A DNA stretch of 64,000 nucleotides from contig NZ_JBQHDG010000001.1 of the NCBI RefSeq assembly GCF_052068095.1, positions 590,704 through 654,703 on the forward strand, read 5' to 3'. A program made the translations under genes and the position numbers. This DNA is from Phytohabitans sp052068095 (lineage in GTDB: Bacteria > Actinomycetota > Actinomycetes > Mycobacteriales > Micromonosporaceae). The notes under the pieces are model-generated. The model worked only from the letters and a program-made list of their open reading frames with translations, was not told the origin of the DNA and did no database searches. Positions 15,944 through 28,508 of this stretch are shown piece by piece; position 1 is the stretch's first letter; each line of letters opens with the position of its first letter.

Positions 15944-16891
15944 ATGACTGGGACCACACGTATCACCACGCCGTTCGGCGCCGAGTCCACGGCCGCCGAG
16001 GTGGTGGCGGGCATCGACCTGAGCGGCCGCCGGGCCATCGTCACGGGCGGCGCGTCAGGCATCGGCGTCGAGACCGCGCGGGCACTTGCCGGCGCGGGCG
16101 CCGAGGTCACGCTCGCGGTCCGCAACCTCGAAGCGGGCGAGCGCACCGCCGAGGACATCACCGCCACCACCGGCAACAAGCACGTGTACGTCGCGCCGCT
16201 CGAGCTCGCCGACCGCGCCTCCGTCGCCGCCCTCGTGACGGCCTGGGAGGGACCGCTGCACATCCTCGTCGACAACGCGGGCGTAATGGCGTCGCCGCTG
16301 ACCCGCACCGTCGAGGGGTGGGAGCTTCAGTTCGCCACCAACCACCTCGGCCACTTCGGCCTCGCCACCGGGCTGCGCCGCGCGCTGGCCGAGGCGGGCG
16401 GTGCCCGGGTCGTGTCGGTCAGCTCGTCCGCGCATCAGCGCTCCCCGGTCGTCTTCGACGACATCAACTTCGAGCGGCGCGAGTACGAGCCGTGGTCGGC
16501 GTACGGCCAGTCCAAGACCGCCAACATCCTCTTCGCGGTCGAGGCCAGCAAGCGGTGGGCCGGCGACGGCATCACCGTCAACGCGCTGCACCCGGGCAGC
16601 ATCCGCACCGCCCTCCAGCGGCACGTGAGCGAGGAGGAGCTCGACCGCCTCCGGGCCCAGGCCGGCAACGACCCCGCCGTGGCCTGGAAGACGCCGGAGC
16701 GAGGTGCCGCCACCTCGGTGCTGGTCGCCACCTCGCCGCTGCTCGACGGTGTGGGTGGCCGCTACTTCGAAGACTGCAACGAGGCCGTGGCACACCAGCC
16801 CGGTTCACGTCGCGGCGTGGCGGCGTACGCGCTGGATCCGGAGGCGGCCGCCCGCCTGTGGGAGGTCAGCGAGGAGCTGCTCGCCCGCTGA
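15944..16891 (+). CDS. SDR-family oxidoreductase
   Basis: 315 residues from the ATG at 15944, after GGGTGAG; an upstream in-frame ATG at 15902 lies inside operator copy 2 and is unlikely. It has the cofactor motif TGGASGIG, NNAG-like DNAGVMAS, the catalytic Ser in VSVSSSAHQRS and YxxxK (YGQSKTANILF). This length and the QSKTANILF motif match the retinol-dehydrogenase/WW-oxidoreductase-like SDRs common in actinobacteria. It is divergent from and probably repressed by the TetR regulator. The substrate, perhaps a xenobiotic or lipid carbonyl, is unknown. Confidence 0.88.
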   Translation: MTGTTRITTPFGAESTAAEVVAGIDLSGRRAIVTGGASGIGVETARALAGAGAEVTLAVRNLEAGERTAEDITATTGNKHVYVAPLELADRASVAALVTAWEGPLHILVDNAGVMASPLTRTVEGWELQFATNHLGHFGLATGLRRALAEAGGARVVSVSSSAHQRSPVVFDDINFERREYEPWSAYGQSKTANILFAVEASKRWAGDGITVNALHPGSIRTALQRHVSEEELDRLRAQAGNDPAVAWKTPERGAATSVLVATSPLLDGVGGRYFEDCNEAVAHQPGSRRGVAAYALDPEAAARLWEVSEELLAR

Positions 16892-17088
16892 CGAATCCAC
16901 AGAGATCGATATTGATGCACGCATCGATTGGCTACGTCCTTACGGCGCGCAGCACCGTCATTGCGGAATGTCAGCAAAAATGCCGGTCTCACCAATGGGT
17001 GAAATTGTACGGAAACATTTCGAACAGGTAGATGAGTACCGATCGGTCGATCGGAGGATCCGGCGGAGGTCCAAGTCGCCAGAGGATG

Positions 17089-17118
17089 TTTGTCCCGTGA
17101 CGCCCGTCACGGGGCAAA
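17089..17118. promoter_or_regulatory. 30-bp inverted repeat upstream of the symporter operon
   Basis: CCCGTGACG-CC-CGTCACGGG (17094-17113) is extended outward by TTTG and CAAA with one mismatch. It ends 20 bp before the DUF3311 start, overlapping the expected leader. It could be an operator for a dimeric regulator or a leader hairpin. Confidence 0.5.
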
Positions 17119-17138
17119 CCACCCCAACGGAGGCAGGG

Positions 17139-17558
17139 ATGGTCGCGGATCGGCGTACTCAGGACAGTTGGCCACCAGGCCCGCCAGGTCCACCCACATC
17201 ACCGCCTCCGTGGCGCGGCCCCGCAGAATCGCCTCCACCGCGTCGGGGACCTTCCGAAACAAGTCACTCCTGGACGCCACCAGGTCGTGCGCAGGTGCCC
17301 GGGGCCTGGCCACCCCGCCACCCCGACCACAACGTCGGCGTTCCGGTGGCGACCAAGCGAAAGCGGCGCGCCGACGCGAGCCCCTGGCACTGGCTGCTCC
17401 TGATCCCGATCGTCCTGCCGCTGTTGCCGCCGATCTACAACCGCATGGAGCCGCGCCTGCTCGGGCTGCCGTTCTTCTACTGGTGCCAGCTGGCGTTCGC
17501 CGGCGTGGCCGCCGCCACCACCGCGATCGTCCACGTGGCGACCAAGGAACGGCGGTGA
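17139..17558 (+). CDS. DUF3311 protein, small subunit of SSS symporter
   Basis: 139 residues from the ATG at 17139, which follows GGAGG by 5 bp. The first ~70 residues are Pro-rich and low-complexity, unusual for this family, whose members are mostly ~70-90 residues. The C-terminal part has two transmembrane helices (WHWLLLIPIVLPLLPPIY and FFYWCQLAFAGVAAATTAIV) separated by the NRMEP segment typical of DUF3311. The gene is 1 bp from the sodium:solute symporter, the usual pairing. GTG at 17347 would give a family-sized protein and remains possible. Confidence 0.8.
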   Translation: MVADRRTQDSWPPGPPGPPTSPPPWRGPAESPPPRRGPSETSHSWTPPGRAQVPGAWPPRHPDHNVGVPVATKRKRRADASPWHWLLLIPIVLPLLPPIYNRMEPRLLGLPFFYWCQLAFAGVAAATTAIVHVATKERR

Positions 17559-17559
17559 C

Positions 17560-19245
17560 ATGCCCAGCTTCGCCGACCACCAGGTCGAGTTCTGGATCTT
17601 CGCGTTCATGTTCGGCCTGGTCACGATCATGGGTTTCGCGGCCGCGCGCTGGCGCCGCCCGGACAACATCCACACGCTGGAGGAGTGGGGCCTCGGCGGC
17701 CGCGCGTTCGGCAACTGGGTGACGTTCTTCCTGCTCAGCGGCGACGTCTACACGGCGTACACGTTCGTCGCAGTACCCACGCTGGTCTTCGGCGTCGGGG
17801 CCTCCGGCTTCTTCCCGATGCCGTTCCTGGTGATCGTCTACCCGATGCTCTTCGTGGTGCTCGCCCGCTTCTGGTCGGTGTGCCACGTGCACGGGTTCGT
17901 GACGCCGGCCGAGTTCGTCCGGGCCCGCTTCGGGTCGAAGTTTCTGGCGCTGGCCATCGCGGTGACCGGCATCCTCGCCACGATGCCGTACATCGCGCTC
18001 CAGCTCATCGGCATCGAGGCGGTCTTCAAGGTGATGGGCCTGCCGGAGGGCTGGCCGCTCACCGCCGCGTTCATCGTGTTGGCGCTGTACACGTTCAACT
18101 CGGGGCTGCGCGCCCCCGCCCTCATCTCCATCGTCAAGGACGCGCTGGTGCTGTGGACGGTGCTGGCCGCGTTCCTGATCGTCGCCTCCCACTCCGGTGG
18201 CTGGGGCAGCGTCTTCCGGGTGGCCGAGGCGAAGTACGCCGCCTCGCCGAGCGGCACGGACGGCCTGCTGCTCGCGCACGGCACCGAGCTCAACTACGTC
18301 ACGCTGGCGCTCGGCTCGGCGGTCGCCCTCTTCCTGTACCCGCACACGCTCACCGGCGTGCTCGCCTCGCGCAACCGGGCGACCCTGCGGCGCAACCTCT
18401 CCGTACTGCCCCTCTACACGCTGACGCTGGGCGTGCTGATGCTGGTCGGCTTCGCCGCGATCCTGAGCGACATCCAGCCGATCGGTGGCGACCGCAACAC
18501 GGTCGTGCCGCTGTGGTTCGACGCCAACTTCCCGGACTGGAGCGCGGGCCTCGCGTTCGCGGCCATCGGCGTCGGCGCGATGGTGCCCGCCGCCATCATG
18601 TCGATCGCCGCGGCCAACCTCTTCACCCGCGACATCTACAAGGAGTTCATCCGCCCGCAGGCCACCGCCAAGGAGGAGACCTTCGTCAGCAAGGTGGCGT
18701 CGCTGGCGATGAAGTTCGGCGCGGTCATCTGCATCCTGATGCTCAACACCCAGTTCGCCATCGACCTTCAACTCATCGGTGGCGTCTTCGTGATGCAGAC
18801 CCTCCCCGCGGTGGCGATCGGACTCTTCACCGCGTGGCTGCACCGGTGGGCGTTGATCGCCGGCATCTTCGCCGGGCTCGCGACCGGCCTGGCGATGCTC
18901 TACCAGATCCCGCAGCGCGGCGCGAACGGCGCGGTGCTCCGGGAACACTTCGGCGGTTCGGCATGGCCACTCAGCAACATCGGCATCGACACTGACAGCA
19001 CCATCTACGTCGGCGTGGTGGCGCTGGCCGTCAACCTGCTGGTCGCCGCCCTCCTCACGCCGGTCCTGCGCGGCGGCGGCGCGCCGGACGGCACCGACCG
19101 GACCCGCGAACACGACTACGTGGCGGACGAGGGCGACCCCACGGTCCGCCGCATGACCGAGCTGATCGACGGCGAAAGCCTGCCCGAGGAGCCGGTGGCA
19201 CCAGCCGCCGGGCGCCACTCCTTCACCCCCCTCCGCCGCCCCTGA
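17560..19245 (+). CDS. mctP: Sodium:solute symporter, monocarboxylate (MctP-like) type
   Basis: 561 residues with about 13 hydrophobic helices, the SSS-family layout. Diagnostic segments include EEWGLGGRAFGNWVTFFLLSG near the N-terminus and GAMVPAAIMSIAAANLFTRD in the middle. With its DUF3311 partner one base upstream, this matches the MctP/acetate-lactate-pyruvate uptake permeases. The C-terminal ~60 residues are hydrophilic (EHDYVADEGDPTVRRMTELI) and cytosolic. A strong terminator follows. The substrate is inferred from the family and not proven. Confidence 0.85.
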   Translation: MPSFADHQVEFWIFAFMFGLVTIMGFAAARWRRPDNIHTLEEWGLGGRAFGNWVTFFLLSGDVYTAYTFVAVPTLVFGVGASGFFPMPFLVIVYPMLFVVLARFWSVCHVHGFVTPAEFVRARFGSKFLALAIAVTGILATMPYIALQLIGIEAVFKVMGLPEGWPLTAAFIVLALYTFNSGLRAPALISIVKDALVLWTVLAAFLIVASHSGGWGSVFRVAEAKYAASPSGTDGLLLAHGTELNYVTLALGSAVALFLYPHTLTGVLASRNRATLRRNLSVLPLYTLTLGVLMLVGFAAILSDIQPIGGDRNTVVPLWFDANFPDWSAGLAFAAIGVGAMVPAAIMSIAAANLFTRDIYKEFIRPQATAKEETFVSKVASLAMKFGAVICILMLNTQFAIDLQLIGGVFVMQTLPAVAIGLFTAWLHRWALIAGIFAGLATGLAMLYQIPQRGANGAVLREHFGGSAWPLSNIGIDTDSTIYVGVVALAVNLLVAALLTPVLRGGGAPDGTDRTREHDYVADEGDPTVRRMTELIDGESLPEEPVAPAAGRHSFTPLRRP

Positions 19246-19251
19246 CCCGCG

Positions 19252-19302
19252 GTTGATCAGGGAGTCGGTGGGGGCCCGCCCACCACCAACTCCCTGATCA
19301 AC
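19252..19302. terminator. Strong terminator after the SSS symporter
   Basis: A perfect 14-bp stem (GTTGATCAGGGAGT with its complement at 19289-19302) encloses an inner GGTGGG/CCCACC stem. It begins 7 bp after the symporter stop. There is no T-run, as is usual in high-GC actinobacteria. Confidence 0.8.
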
Positions 19303-19337
19303 TCCGCGCGGCCGCTACCCCCAATTCCAAAGCCGAA

Positions 19338-19550
19338 GATTCGAGCTACCGCGACGTCCGCCGTGGTCCCGACCGTCGCTCCCGCGGCCTCACCCTCTTC
19401 GGGTGTTTCCCCCTCGTGAGTGGCGGGAGGCATATTGCCCATGTCCACTGTCGGCTGTAGACCGCCGTTCCCGCCGGACACCGCGCAGGCCGGCGGCTCG
19501 CAGCGCTCGCCGACCTCCGGCCTCCACCGCCCGCCCGCGCCCCAAGCCCT
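19338..19550. repeat. E2: partial composite repeat (A then inverted B)
   Basis: Module A on the plus strand (19338-19397: GAGCTACCGCGACGTCC, then CTCCCGCGGCCTCACC) is followed after ~50 bp by a module B in the opposite orientation (19449-19550). The head-to-head arrangement differs from E4, E5 and E7, where both modules point the same way. No terminal inverted repeat was found. It is probably a rearranged or decayed copy. No gene is supported in 19303-20292. Confidence 0.65.
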
Positions 19551-19558
19551 CACTCTGC

Positions 19559-19581
19559 CCCAAGAGGGCAGCCCTCTTGGG
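19559..19581. terminator. Near-perfect hairpin CCCAAGAGGGC/GCCCTCTTGGG
   Basis: An 11-bp stem with a minimal loop. Part of the right arm (GGGCTGCCCTCTTGGG) recurs at about 19628-19643. It lies between repeats E2 and E3 and may act as a terminator or belong to a repeat; the function is unclear. Confidence 0.45.
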
Positions 19582-19656
19582 CGTGAATTCCTAGCAGGGC
19601 TCCCGTATACCCGCCCAGGCGGTGACAGGGCTGCCCTCTTGGGAGCGGGGCGGGGT

Positions 19657-20216
19657 CTAGAGACCTTTAGGGGTCGGGCGCGCCGCTCGTCGTGGCATTG
19701 CGTCGAGGCGGATTTTCCCGCGTTCGCGTCAGCGGCGGGCCGTATGCTCCCGCGGGCACGGTTCCCGGCCGGCGGCTCGCCAGGGCTCGCCGACATCCCC
19801 GGCCGTCCACTGCCAGCTCCCGCGAGACAAGCCCCGGGGGTCTTTCGCGGGCAGTGGCAGACCTCAAACCCGCCACCCCTGACGCAGGGTAACCGGCCGG
19901 GGGTCGGGACTTCGAGATCTAGGAGACTTGGGGGCTGAAATGGCGCCCTAACTCTCCTAGATCTCGAATCTTTCACCGCGCACACCGTGGCAGCGGGTTA
20001 CTCGCGGCGACGAAACTCCTGTTGCTCTCCCGGACTGCCGATCCGGGAACAGGCATTGTGGACAAACGTCGACCGCCGCGTGGCGTGCTCCATCACTCCG
20101 CCCCCCGGTTTCCTCCCCGCCGGTTGCACACACGGGTGAGCGTGACCAGCGGCGGACGGGTGAGGCCGCGGGAGCAGCGGTCCGGACCACGACGGACGTC
20201 GCGGTAGCTCAAATCT
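19657..20216 (-). repeat. E3: composite repeat, B-linker-A, with nested inverted repeat
   Basis: The left end is CTAG followed by AGACCTTTAGGGG (19657-19678), close to the E1 terminal repeat. Next comes a complete module B, minus orientation (19713-19835), then a ~300-bp linker with an exact DnaA-box-like nonamer (20057-20065), then module A, minus (20142-20216). A perfect 16-bp inverted repeat, TTCGAGATCTAGGAGA, sits at 19911-19926 and 19953-19968 and may mark a nested insertion. The right terminal repeat is not recognisable; the next CTAG is the stop region of the pirin gene at 20293. It lies between convergent genes. Confidence 0.7.
20057..20065 (-). promoter_or_regulatory. DnaA-box-like nonamer in E3
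   Basis: TTGTCCACA on the minus strand, an exact match to the actinobacterial DnaA-box consensus. It is in the same linker position as the site at 52175 in E5 and as one-mismatch versions in E1 and E7. Confidence 0.45.
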
Positions 20217-20292
20217 CTGTCTAAATAAGGGATTCAGTGGTCGAAGTCACCCCGACGCCGGGCGTAATCCACTGTGGACGAGGGCGGGCTGG

Positions 20293-21270
20293 CTAGTGGG
20301 TTTTGCCGTGGCGGTCGCGGGATTTCAGGCGGGTGGTGGGCATCGTGGGGGCGGGGAGGCGTTCGCCGGCGTAGCCGTGGACCTCGCCGAAGCGGGGTGA
20401 CGCGGCCGACCACTCCGCGCGGGCCGCGACGATGTCCTCGTGGGTGCGGCCTACGAAGTTCCACCACATGACCAGCGGCTCTTCGAACGGTTCGCCGCCG
20501 AGCAGGAACAGGCGTGTCTCGCCGGCGGCGCCCAGCGTCAGCGTCTCGTGGCCGCTGCCGAGGTAGAGCAGCGCGCCGGGGTCGAGCGGGGTGTCGCCGA
20601 CCTGGGCGGTGCCGGTGAGCGTGATCGCCGCGTACTCGAAATCGGGCCGGAGGGGGAGCGTGACCTTGGCTCCGCCGGCCAGCGCGACGTCGGCGCCGAA
20701 GAGCGGGGTGTGTACCTGGGCCGGTGAGCGCAGCTCGCCGAGCTCGCCGACCACGACGGTGATCGTGGCGCCCTCCGCGCGGAGCATGGGCATCGCCGGG
20801 TGGTGTTCGAACCGTGCCGCGCCGGCTCGGGCGTCCTCCGGCAGGGCCACCCACAGCTGTAGCCCGTGCATGCTGGGCGGGTGGCCGGGCGGCGACTCCT
20901 CGGAGTGTGCGATGCCGTGGCCGGAGGTCATCAGGTTGAGCTGGCCGGGCACGATCGTCTGGAGGCTGTCCAGGCTGTCGCGGTGGAGCACCTCGCCGTC
21001 GAGCAGCCACGTCACGGTTTGCAGGCCGGTGTGCGGGTGCGGCGGCACCTGCATGCCCGGCCCGCTGCCGATGTCTTCCGGGCCGAAGTGGTCGGCGAAG
21101 CACCAGGCGCCGACCATGCGGCGCTCGCGGTGCGGGAGCAGGCGCCGGACCACCGTGTACTTGCCGATGGGCACGTCGTGGCCGGGCAGCATCACGCTGG
21201 TCGGCGCCTCGATCACCGTCGCGGTGCCGCCGCATAGGGTCTCCTGCGGCTCGGCCTCCAGGTTGCTCAT
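20293..21270 (-). CDS. Pirin family protein
   Basis: 325 residues, a two-domain bicupin. The N-terminal domain carries the pirin metal site: PPHPHTGLQTVTW (two His) and SGHGIAHSEE (His and Glu). It ends in KSRDRHGKTH. Bacterial pirins include quercetinase-like dioxygenases and enzyme regulators; which applies is unknown. It is convergent with the SSS symporter across the E2/E3 repeats, with its TAG stop inside a CTAG. The upstream neighbour, the DUF6104 gene, has the same orientation 7 bp away, so they may be co-transcribed. Confidence 0.9.
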   Translation of the reverse strand: MSNLEAEPQETLCGGTATVIEAPTSVMLPGHDVPIGKYTVVRRLLPHRERRMVGAWCFADHFGPEDIGSGPGMQVPPHPHTGLQTVTWLLDGEVLHRDSLDSLQTIVPGQLNLMTSGHGIAHSEESPPGHPPSMHGLQLWVALPEDARAGAARFEHHPAMPMLRAEGATITVVVGELGELRSPAQVHTPLFGADVALAGGAKVTLPLRPDFEYAAITLTGTAQVGDTPLDPGALLYLGSGHETLTLGAAGETRLFLLGGEPFEEPLVMWWNFVGRTHEDIVAARAEWSAASPRFGEVHGYAGERLPAPTMPTTRLKSRDRHGKTH

Positions 21271-21277
21271 GATGGGC

Positions 21278-21449
21278 CTACTCGTCGTCGAGATCGTCGT
21301 CGTCCAGGCGGGCCAGCCAGGTGGCGAAGCGCTCGATCGGCGTCTCGAACTCCGGGTGGAGGTCGATGAAGTCGCGCAGCCGCTCGGCGACCCACTCCAG
21401 CGTCACGGACTCGTCGCCGCGCCGCTCGGCCAGCTCTTCGAGGCCCCGG

Positions 21450-21463
<14 letters not shown>
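21278..21463 (-). CDS. DUF6104 small protein
   Basis: 61 residues (MYFTDRGLEELAERRGDESV...), ending in an acidic tail DDDDLDDE. It is a short, conserved actinobacterial protein usually found just after the 2-oxoglutarate dehydrogenase/decarboxylase gene, as here, where its start overlaps the kgd stop by 14 bp. Helical and very acidic, it may bind or modulate that enzyme, but no function is established that I can name. Confidence 0.85.
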
Positions 21464-25124
<3,661 letters not shown>

Positions 25125-25260
25125 GGCCGGTAATCGCCTCTTTCACGCGGTGGACGCCTGGGGCGGAAGTCAGAAGACGGCATCAAGGCTACGCCGTGCG
25201 TATACCAGCTGTGTGAGTGCGGTCTGCCCGTGTCGTGATTCACAAATGCCACAAGAGGCG

Positions 25261-25291
25261 CGGGGCGCCCCGCCGATCACGGAGCGCCCCG
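25261..25291. terminator. Terminator after the ABC exporter operon
   Basis: CGGGGCGC and its complement at 25284-25291 form an 8-bp GC-only stem with a 15-base loop, 8 bp past the permease stop on the minus strand. Confidence 0.65.
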
Positions 25292-25298
25292 ATCGTAA

Positions 25299-26137
25299 CT
25301 ACGAGATGTCCCGCGTACGGGTGATGAGCGTGCCGATCGTGCCCGTGACGACGGCCCAGGCGACCAGGACGACGGCGCCGACCCAGAACTCCGGCTGGCC
25401 CGGGATGTTTCTGCCGGCGACCATCAGGCCGGACGCGATCGAGGGCAGGCCGTACTGAAGGTCGTCGAACCAGTCCCAGTCGAGCCAGTTGGCGATCAGC
25501 TGGAAGAAGATGCCGACGGCGAGCGTGCCGATCACATAGAGCACCACGGCCGTGACCGTGGCGCCGATCTGGCTGCGGATCAGCACGCCGAAGCCGACAC
25601 CCAGGGTCCCCCACAGGAGGTACGCCACGAGGTTGAGCAGGATCGCCCTGGTGACCGGCCAGTCGCCGAAGTGGTTGGAGACGTGCTCGGTGCTCAGGAA
25701 GATCATCGTGGCCGGGATGTTGATCGCCGTGGTGATCAGCCAGAAGAAGGCACCGGTCAGCGCCGCGACCGCCAGCTTGGCCAGGATGACCGAGGTGCGG
25801 TGCGGTGTGGTCAGGAACGTCGTGGTCACCGTCTGGTGGTGGAACTCGTTCGTGATCAGCACGATCCCGACGAGCATGACGAAGAGCAGACCGAAGAACT
25901 GGCCCGAGGTGTACAGGTTGGCGGCCTGGTAGACCACGTCGCGGGTCGCTTCGAACTGGGCCGCCTCCTCGGCCGAGAGCCCTTCCGTCGAGGTCTCGGA
26001 GAGCGTGAAGTGCGCGCCCAGCGCGTTGAAGAAGAAGGCGAGCGCCAGCATGCCGAACGCGCCGAGGCCGAAAAGCCACCACGCGTTCGTCGTCCGGAGC
26101 TTGATGAACTCGCTCCGCACCAGGTTGAGAGCGTGGC

Positions 26138-26141
<4 letters not shown>
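25299..26141 (-). CDS. ABC-2 type transporter permease
   Basis: 280 residues with six hydrophobic helices and a large hydrophilic loop after the first (residues ~45-75), the ABC-2 permease pattern. The N-terminus LVRSEFIKLRTTNAWWLF is typical of actinobacterial exporters paired with a CcmA-like ATPase. Its start overlaps the ATPase stop (ATGA), so the two genes form one unit. The exported substrate is unknown; such pairs often serve peptide, drug or lipid export. Confidence 0.9.
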
Positions 26142-27049
<908 letters not shown>

Positions 27050-27243
27050 CTCTCTCCTCCCGTGGACACGGCACGAAGCCCGCGCCGCGCGCACACAGGG
27101 TGACGGGTGTGAAGAGGATTTTCAATCCCGCCGCGTCGTCTGGAGATCCGTCCACGTCGTGTTCACCTGTCGCGACGCCTTCTTGAAGGGATTTGGAGGA
27201 TTTTCCGCGGACGCGGGTAAATCTGCCTAAAAGAACCTCGAGG

Positions 27244-27639
27244 CTAGCGGTCAGCGGTGCGGATGACGTGCTTCAGCCCGGACCAGGTGTCGTCGATCGC
27301 GCACACCTTGACGTCGACCCGCCCGTTGCTCAGCGCGTAGTCGCGGATCGCGTTTTCGCCCAGGTCGGTGGGCACGCCCGAGGAGCGCTTGGGCCAGGCG
27401 ATCCAGAGCGCGCCGGCCGGCGTCGTGAGCGGGTGCAGCACCGGCCAGCGGGCGGCCAGGCGCGCGTGGTCGAGGCAGAAACAGAGGATCACGTCGTACG
27501 GCCCGGCGCCGGGCTTTTCGTCGGGGTCGACCCCCTCGATCACGAACCCGTCTGGCGCGCCGTCGAACAGCACCCGCGAGTCGGCGTTGATCCCCAGCTT
27601 GCGGGCCAGTGGGGTCGCTGAGTAGCCGGCCACACGCAC
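27244..27639 (-). CDS. DUF3052 family protein
   Basis: 131 residues (MRVAGYSATPLARKLGINAD...). The sequence matches the DUF3052 family of small actinobacterial proteins: an N-terminal GYSATPLARKLG motif and a central DVILCFCLDHARL strand. It is soluble, with no signal peptide. The gene stands alone, divergent from the acyltransferase pair. Function unknown. Confidence 0.85.
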   Translation of the reverse strand: MRVAGYSATPLARKLGINADSRVLFDGAPDGFVIEGVDPDEKPGAGPYDVILCFCLDHARLAARWPVLHPLTTPAGALWIAWPKRSSGVPTDLGENAIRDYALSNGRVDVKVCAIDDTWSGLKHVIRTADR

Positions 27640-27722
27640 ACGGTCTCACATTCCAGATAAGCGCCACGCGCGAGACACACTCGGGATACTCGCTGATCAC
27701 CGTGGATGCCTACACAGAAAGC

Positions 27723-28508
27723 ATGGCTGTACTCCTCACCAGCGCCGCATCCGCGGGGTCCACCGGCACCAGCGGATACTCGCTGCTGATCGCCGATGAC
27801 GGAGCGGAGGTCGCCGCCGCACAGCGGCTGCGCTACGACGTCTTCGCCGCGGAACTGGGCGCCAACCTGCCCACCGCTGACTCAGGGCTCGACGCCGACG
27901 AGTTCGACGAGTTCTGTGACCACCTCATCGTGCGCGAGGACTCGACCGGCGCGGTGGTCGGCACGTACCGGATGCTCCCGCCCCAGGCCGCCGCCCGCGC
28001 CGGCCGCCGGTACTCCGACACCGAGTTCGAGATGAGCGCGCTCAGCCCGCTGCGCGACCACCTTGTGGAGACCGGGCGCTCGTGCGTGCACCCGGACCAC
28101 CGCAGCGGCGCCGTGATCAACCTGATGTGGGCCGGCATCGCCCGGTACCTGCACCTCAAGAACCTGCGCTGGCTGGGCGGCTGCGCCTCGGTGCCGCTCG
28201 CGGAAGGGCCGCAGACAGTCGCCGGCGTATGGGACCTGGCCCGCGCCAAGCACATGTCGCCGCCCGCGCTGCGGGTCCGGCCGCGCCGCCCGTGGCTGGC
28301 CGAGCCGGGTGCCGCCGAGGCGGTCGCCGCACACACCGGTCGGGCCGCCGTCCCGCCCCTGCTCCGCGGCTACCTGCGGCTGGGCGCGTGGATCTGCGGC
28401 GAGCCGGCGTACGACCCGGACTTCGCGGTCGCCGACCTGTACGTGCTGCTCTCGCTCGACCGGGTCGACCCCCGCTACCTGAAGCATTTCCTTGGGGACA
28501 GCGCATGA
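27723..28508 (+). CDS. GNAT-fold N-acyltransferase, OlsB-like
   Basis: 261 residues from the ATG at 27723 (MAVLLTSAAS), with a weak AGAAAG ribosome site. It contains the Acetyltransf_5/hemolysin-like core: AAAQRLRYDVFAAELGANLP, CDHLIVREDSTGAVVGTYRM and GRSCVHPDHRSGAVINLMWAG. Such enzymes transfer a 3-hydroxyacyl group from ACP to an amine; OlsB does this to ornithine in ornithine-lipid synthesis. The next gene, overlapping by ATGA, is a PlsC-type acyltransferase like OlsA, which would add the second acyl chain. The acceptor amino acid is inferred. Confidence 0.8.
   Translation: MAVLLTSAASAGSTGTSGYSLLIADDGAEVAAAQRLRYDVFAAELGANLPTADSGLDADEFDEFCDHLIVREDSTGAVVGTYRMLPPQAAARAGRRYSDTEFEMSALSPLRDHLVETGRSCVHPDHRSGAVINLMWAGIARYLHLKNLRWLGGCASVPLAEGPQTVAGVWDLARAKHMSPPALRVRPRRPWLAEPGAAEAVAAHTGRAAVPPLLRGYLRLGAWICGEPAYDPDFAVADLYVLLSLDRVDPRYLKHFLGDSA

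Noticed and set aside
17107..19218. 703-residue minus-strand frame opposite the symporter
   Set aside because: Typical mirror frame of a GC-rich gene, rich in His/Arg/Asp without motifs.
20057..20065. A replication origin in the repeats
   Set aside because: Only one DnaA-box-like site per element, with no cluster, AT-rich unwinding stretch or dnaA/dnaN genes.
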